A stretch of 64,000 nucleotides of DNA from Salmo trutta (GCF_901001165.1 NC_042976.1:42664180-42728179); one strand, 5' to 3'. Positions 31,806 through 43,876 are shown, counted from the first letter of the stretch. Numbers and translations: made by a program. The notes: generated by a model from the letters alone, not told the origin.

Positions 31806-33789
31806 TCAGGAGAGGGGCCGCTAACCAAATCTCACTTAGGTTTCCCAGAAGGCTAGGGGCGGCACTGCACACGCACACACGCACACACGTACACACGCAC
31901 ACATCCACAAGGTATCTCTCATAGTGGACATGAAGGGGGGGTTCTTTTTTAATTATGATTCTTAAAAAAAATTGATTTATCACCTACACATGAAGGTGAT
32001 TCATATGACTATAATATAGATCCCTTTAATTGTAAGAAAATAGTGAGAAAAACATCTTTCTTCATTTTTGTACATTGACTATATTGTTTGAAAATATATT
32101 ACTTGGTTAGATAAGTGCTTGATAAAGCAACTGCTTGGTAAGATAAATACTAGCCCCTTTAGAGTGAACCTGAACAATGAGCGTTCAGCCATCTCAGTCG
32201 AGGTATGCAGACAGGATGACCAAATGAATTCCATCTGGATAACTATTTACGTGATTCTGTCTCATTGATCATGTGATTCATTCTAAACTCAACTTTTGAC
32301 TCTCTTTGGTCAAAGAAACATTCAGAGAATACAAATAACAGTCATTTGCAGATGTCCTTCTTCATTCTCCTATAGCTGTTACCCTTTATCATATAGCTTA
32401 TAAAAACAAAACAGCGATAACATTTTCATGAACAAGAAACTGATTGAAAAATGTGCATCCCAAATGTCACCCTGTTCCCTTTATGGTGCACTACTTTTGA
32501 CCAGAACACTGTTCAAAACTAATGCACAATAGAGGGAATAGGGTGTCATTTGGGACACAGGCATTGAAAAAGAGAAGAGATGGGACAGCAATGCGAAGAA
32601 TGGGGGTTCTCCTGCTGGCCTTGATAGATGTGCTCTGTCCTAGGAGATATCTGACTAAATAGAGTCTTTGATTGGGACATTACAGCTCTGTCGGCTCTCC
32701 TCAAAACAATCCATTCACAACACACACTTATCTTCCAGCTAATATTTCACCTGGTTTTTTAAAATAAATTCTGAGGCATGATATAGTGTGATTAGTATGA
32801 CAGCAGTAATAGCGACCATTTTGGTGATTTTTGAACCTTTTTCATACTTTGTATCAGACGAGTATGAGTCCTAATTATCAAAACCACAATAACCTGTAGC
32901 AAAAAATGCTTGGGTTGTCTGGCAAGTCATGATAAAACATTACCTGTGCCAAACAGTCAGTGCAGTACCCTTAATGCCTGACAGGTGGCGCCCTTGCCCG
33001 TTTCTGTGACCTGTGAGTGTGCTGTGTATCAGTCGACAATGCTAGCCCTGTATGGTAAGACAGGGTTGTCCTTAATGTTCAGGCCCTGCCATGATAAACA
33101 CACAGAGCCCTGATTACATTTAACAAGAAGCACGTCACGAAAGGCAGAACCCAGCAGATAAATACATTACACACAACTCCTGTTGTCATCAGCCTGCTCT
33201 TTGATGGGCCAGCCCTCTCCTTCCCAAAATAAACCCTCTTCCTCCCTGGCCCTGGGAATCACACTCGGACATCCAATTGGCTGGAAAGATTCTCAACGCT
33301 TGATTTCAGGGCAGATAAATATATTTGTATGATCATCACTTGGTTGCTTGTTGTTTTTTATGACAGGAGTGAACAGCAGAGTGGGGCCTGTCTTAACCCT
33401 GTGTTCACAGTGGGAAGATCCCTTCACCCCAGGCCTACATTCTAACACCTTTGATGTTCAGAGATGTTTCACCATTCAGAGAGCTGTCTCACACTTCTTT
33501 CTGAGGGAAGAAATTCATGTGATAACCTACTTTAAGTAGCTCCATATTGTCACTTGTGTACCGTGTTCACCTCTTGGCTAGATTGGTAATTTAACTTGGC
33601 TATTTTAAAGAAAATAACAAATAAGACCCAAATTGCATCACATGTATAACTCAATGAAAACACATTTTAGTAGCCAAGCAACTGTCCTTGAATACGTATT
33701 GTAGAGTAGTTATGACACAGATATAGGTGCGCTGCTACACAATGAGAGAATTCATTGATATGACCGTGTATGGTACTTTAAAATTGCCC
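31806..33789. other. Anonymous sequence with a palindromic MITE at 32453
   Basis: No exon recognised. ORFs here are short and without known motifs. Confidence 0.3.
32453..32560. mobile_element. Palindromic MITE copy 3
   Basis: TGCATCCCAAATGTCACCCT and its complementary arm AGGGTGTCATTTGGGACACA flank a centre with TGCACTACTTTTGACCAGAA. Confidence 0.8.
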
Positions 33790-33904
33790 TGCGTCCCAAA
33801 TGGCACCCTATTCCCTATCCAGCACACTACTTTGAACAGAGCCCTATGGGCCTCGGTCAAAAGCAGTGCACTATATAGGGAACAGGGTGCCATTCGGGAT
33901 GTAG
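33790..33904. mobile_element. Palindromic MITE copy 4
   Basis: The best-preserved copy: TGCGTCCCAAATGGCACCCT at the left, CAGGGTGCCATTCGGGATG at the right, with TCGGTCAAAAGCAGTGCACT between. Confidence 0.85.
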
Positions 33905-34654
33905 CCATTGGGGGTATCTCCTTGACCCAGAAGCCAGCAGTAAGGGAGAGCTTCAAGGCCGACTGGTAGGTGTGTTCTTATCGACAGGTGGTTGTAGAGG
34001 TCTGCTATCACTGCATCCCTCCTACCGACCCTCTCCTCCTAGCCTGAGAGGGACCTCTTGTTTCCCGGACCTCGCACCGGGCCTTGCACTGCTCCAGACA
34101 CCTTGGCCAAGATCAACAGCACATGTTGAAAAGGCCTAGCAGTGCCTAGCTCTGCTCTGTTCCATGCAGGGGATGATGTAATTCCATCCCACTATAGCAC
34201 AACACTATGACTTGTCAAATTAAAGAGAAAAAGCCACAGAGAAAGAAGTATTCCCTCCGGAAGTAATAAGGTCACTGTTTCTGTCTTAGGGAAAGCGTCT
34301 TTGAGAGGCGGTGGTCTCCGGAGAGAGATGTTCCACCTGTTGATGAACATAAGAACGTCATTATAGGATATCAGAACAGACCCTGTTCTGCTCCCTGATC
34401 TGGCATTATGGGCAAAAAGTTGACAGATTTGACAAATATATTAAAGACAACACTCATCCCCTCATAGAATCTAGGTGTTAGATATCAGATACAGGGTCAA
34501 AATATACTTATGAACATAATTGCTCCTGAGTTTATCTTGGAGACTGGTTTTGCCCAGTTCCGTTGCTGTATACTGGCACTGTCTGAGCATCTCCTTGTGT
34601 AACCTCCAACAGAGGGCAACAAAGGATACCAAATATCTCTCTCTGCCCCCCCCA
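33905..34654. other. Anonymous sequence
   Basis: Nothing recognised. Confidence 0.3.
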
Positions 34655-34660
34655 CCATCC

Positions 34661-34691
<31 letters not shown>

Positions 34692-34736
34692 GTTCTCTGC
34701 TATAGATGTTCTCTTTCTCTAACTGAATCTCCCCCT

Positions 34737-34767
<31 letters not shown>

Positions 34768-34790
34768 AACTCTCTCTCAACCTTCTCTCC
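34655..34790. repeat. (TC)n microsatellite tract
   Basis: CT-rich stretch with pure runs at 34665-34696 and 34739-34768. Confidence 0.9.
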
Positions 34791-35626
34791 CTCTCACCAT
34801 GACATCAACTCCCAAGTCTCCCTAGTGAATTACCAAAGTCTTCACCCCAGTAGAAAGAAGTCGTCCAAAGAAAATAAACAGAATCATCCTATTACTGGAA
34901 TAGTGGTTGTGACATCCACAGGCTTCATATTGGATCCATCCAACAGGTGTCGAAAATGAATTATAGTAAACGTTGTGTTAATTTGTTTTATATAGCCCCG
35001 TTAAATGCAAAGGAAGTGGCCTTTTCAACATCCAATCAATAAATCCTAAAAGCTATTGGTTTCAGCATCTGTATTGAACATGGTTAAATGTTTAGTTTGT
35101 TATTGTTTTATTATCCCACCATGGGCTAATAGATCACACTGCTACTGCTAATATTGCAATTGTTATTTCAGAGGGACCCAGGGGAGCTTTTAGGCTAACT
35201 CCTGAGCCTCCATCTCCGAAGCCGCTATCATCCCACATCAGCCTCCCCTTGAAGTGGTTTTATAAGACATGACGAGGGAGCTCAGGCCCAAAGTGATCAG
35301 CCAGAGAGCAACATCTGAAACCCATTTCCCGCAATAAAAGGGATTATCAGATCTAAACGTCACTTGTTTCCACGATATGGGCTTAAACATTCACCTCGCA
35401 CACACACACATCCCCATAAACAGTGACAGAACATTTCCAAATATATTTGTTTATAGAAAAAGCAAAGTCAGAGGTACAGAAGTGAGAGAAGGGTGGCCAC
35501 GGGTCAGAAAATAAACCAGCCGATGACAGGGCATAATGTGTGAATGCTGTCACAACGGCCACACCTGTGCTGACGAGGGACTCCAGACATGGGAGAGGGC
35601 ATTTGGGAGTGTGTGTGGGTATATGT
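34791..35626. other. Anonymous sequence
   Basis: Nothing recognised. Confidence 0.3.
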
Positions 35627-35778
35627 CAGGGTTGGGGTCAACTCCATTTAATTTCCAGACAATTCAGGAAGTTCACTGAAATTCCAATTCCAATTATCTT
35701 TAAAAAAAATTAATTTAATTGGAATTTGGTTTGCTTTTTAAATTGATTGGAATTTAAATGTAATTGACCCCAACCCTG
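35627..35778. mobile_element. MITE with perfect 15-bp inverted ends
   Basis: Starts CAGGGTTGGGGTCAA and ends with its exact complement TTGACCCCAACCCTG. The inner A/T-rich arms (GAAATTCCAATTCCAATT and AATTGGAATTTGG) are also partly complementary. GTGTGTGTGGGT occurs near both flanks but not directly at the ends. Confidence 0.85.
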
Positions 35779-36239
35779 GTGTGTGTGGGTTTGTGTTGGG
35801 GGGGGGGAGGGTTGTCTTGTCTGAGATTGTAAATAAAACAAAAAACTGGGATTTTGTAGCCTCTTTACTCTGGGAGACGTGTACACATTGATCTCCCGTC
35901 ACTGAAGGCGACATCCCGAACCACAAAAACAGATTTACCTGCACTCTGGTTAACCTATTTTAAATGACATTTTCCCAAAGCCGAATGCAAACCTACAAAC
36001 TGGAATGCCTTATCAGTCGGTACAGGCTAGACAATGTGTGTTTAAATCTGAGTTTTCCGAAGTTTACTCCCTAGTCCCCATACTCAGTAGTAGTTGCAAC
36101 GCGAGATTCCCGTGTGATCCCAGATGACAGAGCACCTTTAGGGAGATATGGTGTGAATTTGGTGAACTCAGGTAAAGTTGGATATAAATGTTTATTTTCA
36201 CACATTGTATAGCCCATACAAACTGGTAAAGCATTCCAG

Positions 36240-36700
36240 ATTATAGCCCAGCTAGCACATTTGGTTCCTTGGAAGGTGAGAAAGTACTTATTTGGTTTCC
36301 TATTGGTTCTGGGAATGGAACCATACGTTTACTGACCGGTAAAACTGAACGTTTTTTAAAAGTTCTGAGAATAGAAGTGAAAATGTAGCCTCTTCTGGGA
36401 ACGTACATGTTTAGGTTACAAGAAGGTTCTGAGAATGTTTTACTATGATTCCCTGAAAGTTCTCCTGTGAGGTTTTATTAACGTTCTAAGAACGGAAATT
36501 ATAGATTAAAAGAAGAGACTCTGAGAAGAGTCTCTAAATGTTGTGAAATGTTTTGAACAAAATGTAAAGGTTATTTGGAGGTTTTTGAATAACTTCCTTA
36601 AAACTTTCACTGAATGTTTCAATAAGATTTTCAAAAACACTGCTAGCTTAGTTTAAATGTTTTGAACGCCAAGTACCAATAGGATGCATGAAATTCATTT
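36240..36700. repeat. Probable dispersed repeat (GGTTCTGAGAATG family)
   Basis: Repeated GTTCTGAGAA, GTTCTAAGAACG and GGAACC motifs recall a common fish MITE-like repeat. Boundaries are not resolved. Confidence 0.4.
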
Positions 36701-37011
36701 GCTTAGGCATTAATAATAAATACATTTATTTTTTATTGCGGTACAGCGTCAGTGATATTTGAACGTTTGATCTTTTGTTCTCTATCCATGAAATGAGTCC
36801 CCTGCGCCAACAGGATGGAGCTAGCATGTCATGTAAAATACAAAGCTGTTCATTTTAGTCGATTCAAACAGAACCCATATCAAAGGAAACAAGGGAAACA
36901 CTTTATAATAACACCACGTAATAAAGCATTTTTAACATGCACTGTAGAACAAAGAGGAGGAATGTTAATTTGGTCAGTGGTGGTAGTTGTGATTAAGGAG
37001 AGTGAGGACAA

Positions 37012-37173
37012 GTGTGGCGGCTGATTAGCAATGGGTAGCAGCTGATGTTTGTTGAGGAGCTGCGTTCAAGGCAACTAGTTAAAGTGTTGCAAACAGGTGT
37101 GGAGCTGATTGGCAAATCGTAGCAGCTGGTGCTTGTTGAGTTGCTAGGTAGCTGGGTTCAAGGCAACTAGTTA
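37012..37173. repeat. Tandem duplication of about 80 bp
   Basis: CTGATTAGCAATGGGTAGCA to GGCAACTAGTTAAAGTGTTG (from 37019) recurs as CTGATTGGCAAATCGTAGCA to GGCAACTAGTTAAAATGTTG (from 37105). Confidence 0.8.
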
Positions 37174-37754
37174 AAATGTTGCATTCAAGTCTGGTGATCT
37201 TTCCAGAATTTCTGTACATTTTTAACACTATTTCGCAAATTTAAGGACCAGACATTGAAATGGGTTTAGAATAATTGGTGAGGAATGGAATGGATGCAAT
37301 AATGACGATTCAGGAGAGGAATTAGAATGGACCAGATGAGCCAAGGGCTGCAGATGAAGGATCCAGGGGGTGGACTCAGCAGAGTTTGGCTTATAGTCAC
37401 AGGTAGACATCATTGGTAGACGTGGTAGGTTGGCTGCTGTGGGGATGGCAATCCCCAAAAAGAGAATTCCAAGTTAGTCGGACCCTGGAGAGGAAGTGAG
37501 CTGTTCTGGACTTCAGGTGCTGAATGACTGACGATATAGTTGAGGTAGTCCAGGCATATGGATGAGATGCCCACAGAGTGACCCAACTATTGACACCAGA
37601 AGAGCAAGCAGAAGCGACGATGGCAAGGAAAAAACTTGAGAGGGACCAGGCTCAGCTGGGGAGACAATCCTCTTTTGGCTGGTTGGGTTGGATTCAGTGT
37701 GTGAGGTGGATGGTGTCCATGAAATGAGGTAGGGACTGGAGGACTGTGCTTGAG
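37174..37754. other. Probable 3' part of a tyrosine-recombinase element
   Basis: Minus-strand DNA downstream of the recombinase stop contains CCATCGTCGCTTCTGC and other sequence without a clear frame. It is attributed to the same element by position only. Confidence 0.3.
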
Positions 37755-38022
37755 TTAATGCAGGTTTTGAGAGATGAGCATGTTGTGGGCTGTCCTGATG
37801 TTGTTGATGTCAGAGTGGATGTAGGAACAATAAACTTGAGAGGACCAGCCTCCGAGGAGTTGTACGGTGTGGTCTGGGATGCCGTGTCGAGATGCCATGG
37901 AGGCAGCTCTGATGCTGAAGGAGTGTCCGGAGAATTGGTCTGCAAGATATCCGGACTGAGATAATATTTGTCTTAGATGGGAATGGAACCATTTGCGAGA
38001 GGCAAGGTGCCAGATCAGAATA
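37755..38022 (-). pseudogene. Tyrosine recombinase C-terminus (DIRS/Ngaro/Crypton-like), catalytically damaged
   Basis: Tyrosine recombinases cut DNA with an Arg-His-Arg-Tyr set. An open minus-strand frame of about 88 codons reads IWHLASRKWFHSHLRQ, GYLADQFSGHSF, then MASRHGIPDHTVQLLGGWSS and QVYCSYI, ending at TAA (37757-37755). It matches the C-terminal catalytic block of fish DIRS-type recombinases. The usual H-S-F-R-I-G is H-S-F-S-I-R here, so the second catalytic Arg is lost, probably by two point changes (CGC to AGC, GGA to AGA). The Tyr region is present. Upstream is frameshifted and then interrupted by a HpaI SINE. Which class of element it came from cannot be decided from this fragment. 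Confidence 0.75.
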
Positions 38023-38185
38023 ATGGATCAGATGTAGAGGCGTGTTGAGATTGTCTGAGCTTTAGGAAGTAGGTGAGTAGTTCGTAAGGGCTGAGGGTAG
38101 ATGGTAGCTAGAATAGGTATACTTGTGTGGTTGTGCCAAACTGATTGATTTCCTGTGTCTGATTGTGAAGATGAGGGTATCTTTG

Positions 38186-38389
38186 CAGGTAGCCTAGTGG
38201 TTAGAGTGTTGGACTAGTAACCGAAAGGTTGCAAGATTAAATCCCTGAGTTGACAAGGTAAAAATCTGTCGTTCTGCCCCTGAACAAGGCAGTTAACCCA
38301 CTGTTCCTAGGCCGTCATTGAAAATAAGAATTTGTTCTTAACTGACTTGCCTAGTTAAATAAAGGTAAAATAAAATAAATAAAAAAATA
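38186..38389 (+). mobile_element. HpaI SINE, full length, copy 1
   Basis: A box TAGCCTAGTGG at 38190, B-box region GGTTGCAAGATTAAATCC, core GGCAGTTAACCCACTGTTCC with the HpaI site, tail TTAAATAAAGGTAAAATAAA. Confidence 0.95.
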
Positions 38390-39074
38390 ATGGAAGTAGG
38401 TAGACAATGGGAATGTGACCTTTGAACATCACAGGGAGCAAAAGGACGTCAATAGAAAAATAAATCCCAGCTTGGAGAGACTGCAATGGAGACGTAACCT
38501 GATCTCAGCATCTGGATGCAGGCAGACAGAGGGGGGTGGCAGACTTCCGCGAGGCTGGGATACGGCCAGCTGTTCAAGACTTGAACAGAGGCAGTTGGTT
38601 CACTGATCTAGGAGAGCGTTGAGGCTGGGAAGACCAGGGGCCGAACCCCTGCAGGAGCAGTTGGTGCATAACTGGCTGGGATGTGGGAGTTAATTGCTGG
38701 TATGGATGGAAGGTGAGACGCTGCAGGGTGGCAGTCATGGGTCAGTGAAAACAGTAGAGGTCGCAGGCGAGGGACACCCTGCTGGTGGAGAGGCGACAGT
38801 ACAGCTGTTGAGAGCGCTCCCGTACAAGCTGACATTGCATTGCGGGAGCCTGGAGGCAGTGACAGACAAAAACAGGAAATGGTAGTCATAGAGCTTGACG
38901 GGAGCAAGTGTCAGGGGACTCGTCTGAAGGTAACCCATACAAATGAATGGAAGTATGGAGGTAGATTTGTGTAAACAAAAATAAGGGGTTAAATATGTGT
39001 CCCAAAATATTTCCTGAGCTGTCTTATTTCGCCTAGATAAGACAGACACTTCAAAACCTTATTCATTATGATTC
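38390..39074. other. Unassigned sequence, possibly upstream part of the recombinase element
   Basis: The minus strand has Ser/Pro-rich frames (such as 38907-38608) without a motif I recognise. No reverse transcriptase could be read. Confidence 0.3.
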
Positions 39075-39425
39075 ATTTTTTACTGTCTTTTTTTACATTT
39101 AGGACTGTGTTATTCAGTGTTACTTAGTAGACACTCTTATCCAGATTGACTTACAGTGCATACATTTCCATACTTTTATTCCATACTGGTCCCCCGTGGG
39201 AATCAAACCCACAACCCTGGTGTTGCAAGAGCCATGGTCTAGAAGAAAAAGAAACGCACACCTATTAAGGCGAGGTGCTGGCTAGCGGAGTAGAAAACTT
39301 GAAAATAAGGGAGAGACGCACACTCTAGGAGCTCAGATGCAAAAATGTAATATCCAACGTTTCGACAGCCAAGCTGTCTTCATCAGGGTATAATGGAGCC
39401 ATGGTCTACCAACTGAGTCACACGG
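39075..39425 (-). mobile_element. tRNA-headed SINE interrupted by a 155-bp insertion
   Basis: Joined across the insertion, the minus strand has an A-box-like TGACTCAGTTGGTAGA and a B-box GGGTTTGATTCCCAC as in a tRNA. It is followed by a tail with CAGTCAATCTGG-type sequence complementary to the fish LINE tail (ACACTCTTATCCAGATTGAC at 39131). It lacks a clean cloverleaf end, so it is a SINE head or tRNA pseudogene. Confidence 0.65.
39241..39395. mobile_element. 155-bp retroposon-like insertion with 12-bp target duplication
   Basis: GAGCCATGGTCT is repeated exactly at 39229-39240 and 39396-39407, flanking 155 bp that includes AACGTTTCGACAGCCAAGCT and GTCTTCATCAGGGTATAATG. The direct flanks show it entered the tRNA-like SINE. 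I recall the CGTTTCGACAG phrase from other fish sequence but have no family name. Confidence 0.8.
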
Positions 39426-39516
39426 GAAAACACTGTCAGAGGGAGAGGTATTCCATCACCTTTAGCCTTTTGCAACATGGCAATCCAACTATTAGCTTCC
39501 ATTCCCACCCTCTGGT

Positions 39517-39958
39517 TGTCACGTTCCTCGTATTCTCCCTCATCGGAAGATATGTCGAAATCACTTGATGACCAATACGCAGCAGGTTGACTGTTCCACA
39601 TCATATTTATTATAGATGGAAACGACAAAACAAAATAAACACGCAAAAGCGAAAGGTGACAGTTTCACAGGAGAAACGAAACGAAACCCAGTGCAAAATA
39701 CAATTACCCACAAATACCAAACACAAACACACCCCACTATATGGGACTCTCAATCAAAGGCAGATAGACAACACCTGCCTTCAACTGAGAGTCCCAACCC
39801 CAATTAACCAAACATAGACATACACCTACACATAGAAAACCTAACCTAGAATCTAACCCAACACTCACAACCCCACTATACCATAACCAAACATAACTCT
39901 GCCACGTCCTGACCAAATATAATACAAAAATACTTAAGTATATGGTCAGGACGTGACA
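39517..39958 (-). repeat. Solo LTR (442 bp) of the in-LTR-start family
   Basis: TGTCACG...GTGACA ends with CTGGT on both sides (39512-39516, 39959-39963). Inverted repeat 39743-39763 with 39776-39796 around CAGGTG. Minus-strand AATAAAT then ATGs at 39604 and 39601. The frame stays open for 29 codons to the LTR end with P-A-A-Y-W-S, then an acidic Asp/Glu-rich stretch absent from the other copies. Confidence 0.85.
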
Positions 39959-41042
39959 CTGGTAGATAAAACAGAATAGACAAGTATGATATCAATTTGA
40001 GGGAGGAGAATATCAAGCTCCTTTGTAAACATTCATTGGAAACTTCCAATCTGAGGCTACCAAACTTAAGTTAAACCCCTCAATGTACACGGTCTTGACA
40101 TTTCTGATTCAAGCATTTCTGATTGTCGGCTGTACATAAAAAAGACCACACAGTGATTCATAGTAGGCTAAGCATTTTATCAACTGTCATCCTACAACTA
40201 GTAGATACCAGAATGATAATACCTCGGGAGATTATTTGAAGAGATGAACCAAAGTAAAACCACTCAGGAGTCAAAGAGCAGATCAGAGGTTCAGGATAAA
40301 CTCTGTGAGACCTCTGGTAGCTAAGTCATATGAAACAGATTTGATTCAGATGGCCAGAGAAGATCTGCAGAGGCCAACTGATGTCTCTGGGAGTGCAACA
40401 CTTGATGGTGAATGGCAGAAATGCCAAAATCTAATTAGTAAAACGGAGCTGATTCCAGTTCATTTTTAGGGCATGCGGCCTAAAGCTCATTACCTAAATT
40501 AGGCAGGAGGCCTTTTCTAGGTATGCGGACAGATCTTCTCCTTCTTTGTGTGTGTGTGTGTGTGGAGGGGGGGGGGTCTGTCTACAGGCATAATGTAATA
40601 GGATAAAGCCCCAGACTATTCATGATAATACAGTAGGAATATGAAGACAGGCATACATTGGAGGACAGTGCACAAGGTTTCAATTATGTCCTAAACAAAT
40701 AAAAAAATCGAACATAATTAATTATTGAGGAGATCTAAGTGATTATCTGCGGAGTTCAACATTCACAATTCAATATATCTCCACTCATGAAATAAGATAT
40801 TTCATTCATTTTTTTTGTGAGTTGGGTTCTAACTGTATGTTCTCTCAAATAAATTATGAATGTAAGTAATGATTCCAAGACACTGATTGTGTTACAACAA
40901 ATTGTGCACTTAATCTAAGTGTGAATTGAAATCCACATCAGACAGCCTCACATAAAATGTCAAAATATGGATTAAATTCAGATGTTTATGTGTATTTGCT
41001 GAACAAAGTTGAATTTGTTTAATTAATCTTTAATCTGAACCT
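39959..41042. other. Anonymous sequence
   Basis: A short TG run and a G run lie at 40548-40577; nothing else recognised. Confidence 0.3.
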
Positions 41043-41486
41043 AGAGGAAAGTCTTTGTCCTCATGCCTGGAGGGAAGCTAAAGTCATTCCCCTACCCAAG
41101 AGTGGTAAAGCAACGTTTACTTGTTCTAACAGCAGACTCTGTCAGCTTGCTGCCAGCCCTTGTATTGTATTGACCAAATACAATGCTACTTGATAATAAT
41201 AAGATTGTTGGAGCTGTACTGTTAGATTTCAGTGCAGCCTTTGACCATAACCTGTTGTTGAGACAACTTATGTGTTATGGTTTTTCAACCTGCCCTATTG
41301 TGGATTCAGAGCTATCTATCTAATAGAACTCAAAGGGTTTTCTTTAATAGAAGCGTCTCTAATGTAAAGAGTGGTGTACTGCAGGGCAGCTCTCTAGGCC
41401 CTCTACTCTTTTCTATTTTTACCAAAGACCTGCCACTGCCATTAAATAAAGCATTTGTGTCCATGTATGCTGATGATTCAACCATA

Positions 41487-43025
41487 TAGTGCATTCAGAA
41501 TGTACTCAGACACATGGACTTTTTCCACATTTTGTTATGTTACAGCCTTAATCTAAAATGACTTAAATAAAAAAATGGCCTCATCAATCTACACACAATA
41601 CCCCACAATGACAAATCAAAATCAGTTTTTTTAGACATATTTGCACATTACAAATAAAAAACAGAAATACCTTATTTACATAAGTATTCAGACCTTTTGC
41701 TATGAGACTCAAAATGAAGCTCAGGTGCATCTTGTTTCCATTCAACATCCTTTAAATCTTTCCACAACTTGATTGGAGTACACCTATGGTAAATTCAGTT
41801 GATTGGACATGATTTGGAAAGGCACACACCTTTCTATATAAGGTCTCACAGTTTACAGTGCATGTCAGAGAAAAAACAAAGCCATGAGTTGGAAGGAATT
41901 GTCCGTAGAGCTCTGAGACAGGATTGTGTCGAGGCACAGATCTGGGGAAGGGTACCAAAAATGTCTGCAGCATTGAAGGTCGCCAAGAACACAGTGGACT
42001 CCGTCATTCTTAAATGGAAGAAGTTTGGAATCACCAAGACTCTTCCTAACTGAGCAATCGAGGGAGAAGGGCCTTGGTCAGGGAGGTGACCAAGAAACCA
42101 ATGGTCAGTCTGACAGAGCTCCAGAGTTCCTCTGTGGAGATGGGAAAACCTTCCATAAGGATAACCATGTCTGCAGCACTCCACCAATCAGGCCTTTATG
42201 GTAGAGGCCAGACGAAAACCACTCCTCAGTAAAAGACACATGACAGCCCACTTGGAGTTTGCCAAAGGGCACCTAAAGACTCTCAGACCATGAGAAACAA
42301 GATTCTCTGGTCTGATGAAACAAATATTGAACTATTTGGCCTGAATGCCAAGCATCACGTCTTGAGGAAACCTGGCACCATCCCTACGGTGAAGAATGGT
42401 GGTGGCAGCTTCATGCAGTCGAGACGTTTTTCAGCGGCAGGGACTGGGAGACTAGTCAGGATCAAGGGAAAGATTAAAGGAGCAAAGTACAGAGAGATCC
42501 TTGATTAAAACCTTCTCCAGAGCGCTCATGACCTCAGACTGGGGCGAAGGACAACGGCCCTAAGCACGCAGTAAAGACAATGCAGGAGTGGCTTTGGGAC
42601 AAGTCTCTGAATGTCCTTGAGTGGCCCAGCCAGAGCCCAAACTTGAACCCGATTGAACATCTCTGGAGAGACATGAAAATAGCTGTGCAACGATGCTCCC
42701 CATCCAACCTGACAGAGCTTGAGCGAATCTACAGAGAAGAATGGGAGAAACTCCCCAAATACAGGTGTGCCAAGCTTGTAGCGTCATGCCCAAGAAGACT
42801 CAAGGTTGAAAGCATTGCCAAAGGTGCTTCAACAAAGTACTGAGTAAAGAGTCTGAATACTTATGTAAATGTAACATTTCTAAAAACCTGTTTATGCTTT
42901 GTCATCATTGGGTATTGTGTGAAGATTGACAAGGGGAAAAACTCTTTATTCCATTTTAGAATAAAGCTGTAACGTAACAAAATGTGGAAAGAGTTAAGGG
43001 GTCTGAATACTTTATGAATGCTCTG
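41487..43025 (+). mobile_element. Tc1-like transposon inserted in the LINE
   Basis: TA at 41485-41486 and 43026-43027. Ends TAGTGCATTCAGAATGTACT and GAATACTTTATGAATGCTCTG are inverted matches. About 1.54 kb, full length. Confidence 0.85.
41863..42843 (+). pseudogene. Tc1 transposase relic
   Basis: Frame 41799-42053 (from M at 41863) has the first helix-turn-helix (KVAKNTVDSVILKWKKFG) and ends in a premature TGA after TLPN. Frame 42290-42508 carries LWSDETNIELFGLN with the first Asp and a GGGSFM block. The second-Asp region near 42540-42570 is shifted out of frame. Frame 42580-42843 has LNVLEWPSQSPNLNPIEHLW with the Glu and reaches the natural C-terminus. Inactive. Confidence 0.85.
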
Positions 43026-43876
43026 TATACACATCAGCAACCATTGCTATTGAAGTCACTGAAACCCTTAATAAAGAGTTGCAGTCTGTTTTGGAATGGG
43101 TGGCCAGTAATAAACTGATCCTGAACATCTTTAAAACTAAGAGCATTGTATTTGTTACAAATCATTCCCTAAGTTCTAGACCTCAGCTGAATCTGGTAAT
43201 GAATGGTGTGGCTGTTGAACAAGTTGAGGTGACTCAATTACTTGGCGTTACCTTAGATTGTAAACTGTCATGGTCAAAACATATAGATTCAACGGTTGTA
43301 AAATGGGGAGAGGTCTGCCCGTAATAAAGAGATGCTCTGCTTTTTGACACCACACTCCACAAAGCAAGTCTTGCAGGCTCTAGTTTTATCTTATTTTGAT
43401 TAGAAAGACCTAGTTAAGCTGCAGCTGGCCCAGAACAGGGCGGCACGTCTTGCTCTTCATTGTAATCAGAGGGCTAACATTAATACTATGCATGCCAGTC
43501 TGTTTTGGCTAAGAGTTGAGGAAAGACTAGCTTACACACAGCGCTGACAAACACACTTACCCCACCAGACATGCCATCAGGGGTCTTTTCATAGTCCCCA
43601 TGTCCATCTTATAAAGCACAAGTTAACAGCAAACCTGGTTTAAAAAACAAATAAAGTAACACCTCACTGCACAACCTTCTTTTTGTGTGTATGTACTGAC
43701 ATGTATGTGTAACTGATAGATGCACACACACTACATGTTAATGTTTTTAAATGTATGTCATTTGTTTAGCATTTTGTCTGTGATGTCTTTTTCGTTATAT
43801 GTTGGATCCCAGTAAGACTAGCTGTCGCAATTGGCGTTGGCTAATGGGGATTGTAATAAATCAAATCAAAAAGGTA

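Larger units (their letters stand above)
41043..43560 (+). pseudogene. LINE reverse transcriptase, interrupted at the active site
   Basis: Left part: WREAKVIPLPKSGK, then VLLDFSAAFDHNLL (first Asp), GVLQGSSLGPLLFSIF, and MYADDSTI, where the Tc1 enters. Right part resumes YTSATIAIEV, then LEWVASNKLILNIFKTKS, LLGVTLDCKLSWSKH. Other lesions follow (stop after WGEVCP, further shifts to 43560). Four Asp-containing motifs are still legible. Confidence 0.8.
41043..43876 (+). mobile_element. LINE fragment split by a Tc1 insertion
   Basis: Plus-strand non-LTR retrotransposon, different from the one at 21245. The left part (to 41486) and the right part (from 43026) rejoin in frame when the Tc1 and one TA are ignored. 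The 3' end (43800-43876) has GGCGTTGGCTAATGGGGATT and an AATAAATCAAATCAAAA tail. The 5' half, including the endonuclease, is missing. Confidence 0.8.

Noticed and set aside
39191..39425. tRNA gene on the minus strand
   Set aside because: It has A- and B-box-like motifs but is interrupted by a 155-bp insertion and joined to a LINE-type tail, so it is a SINE head or pseudogene.
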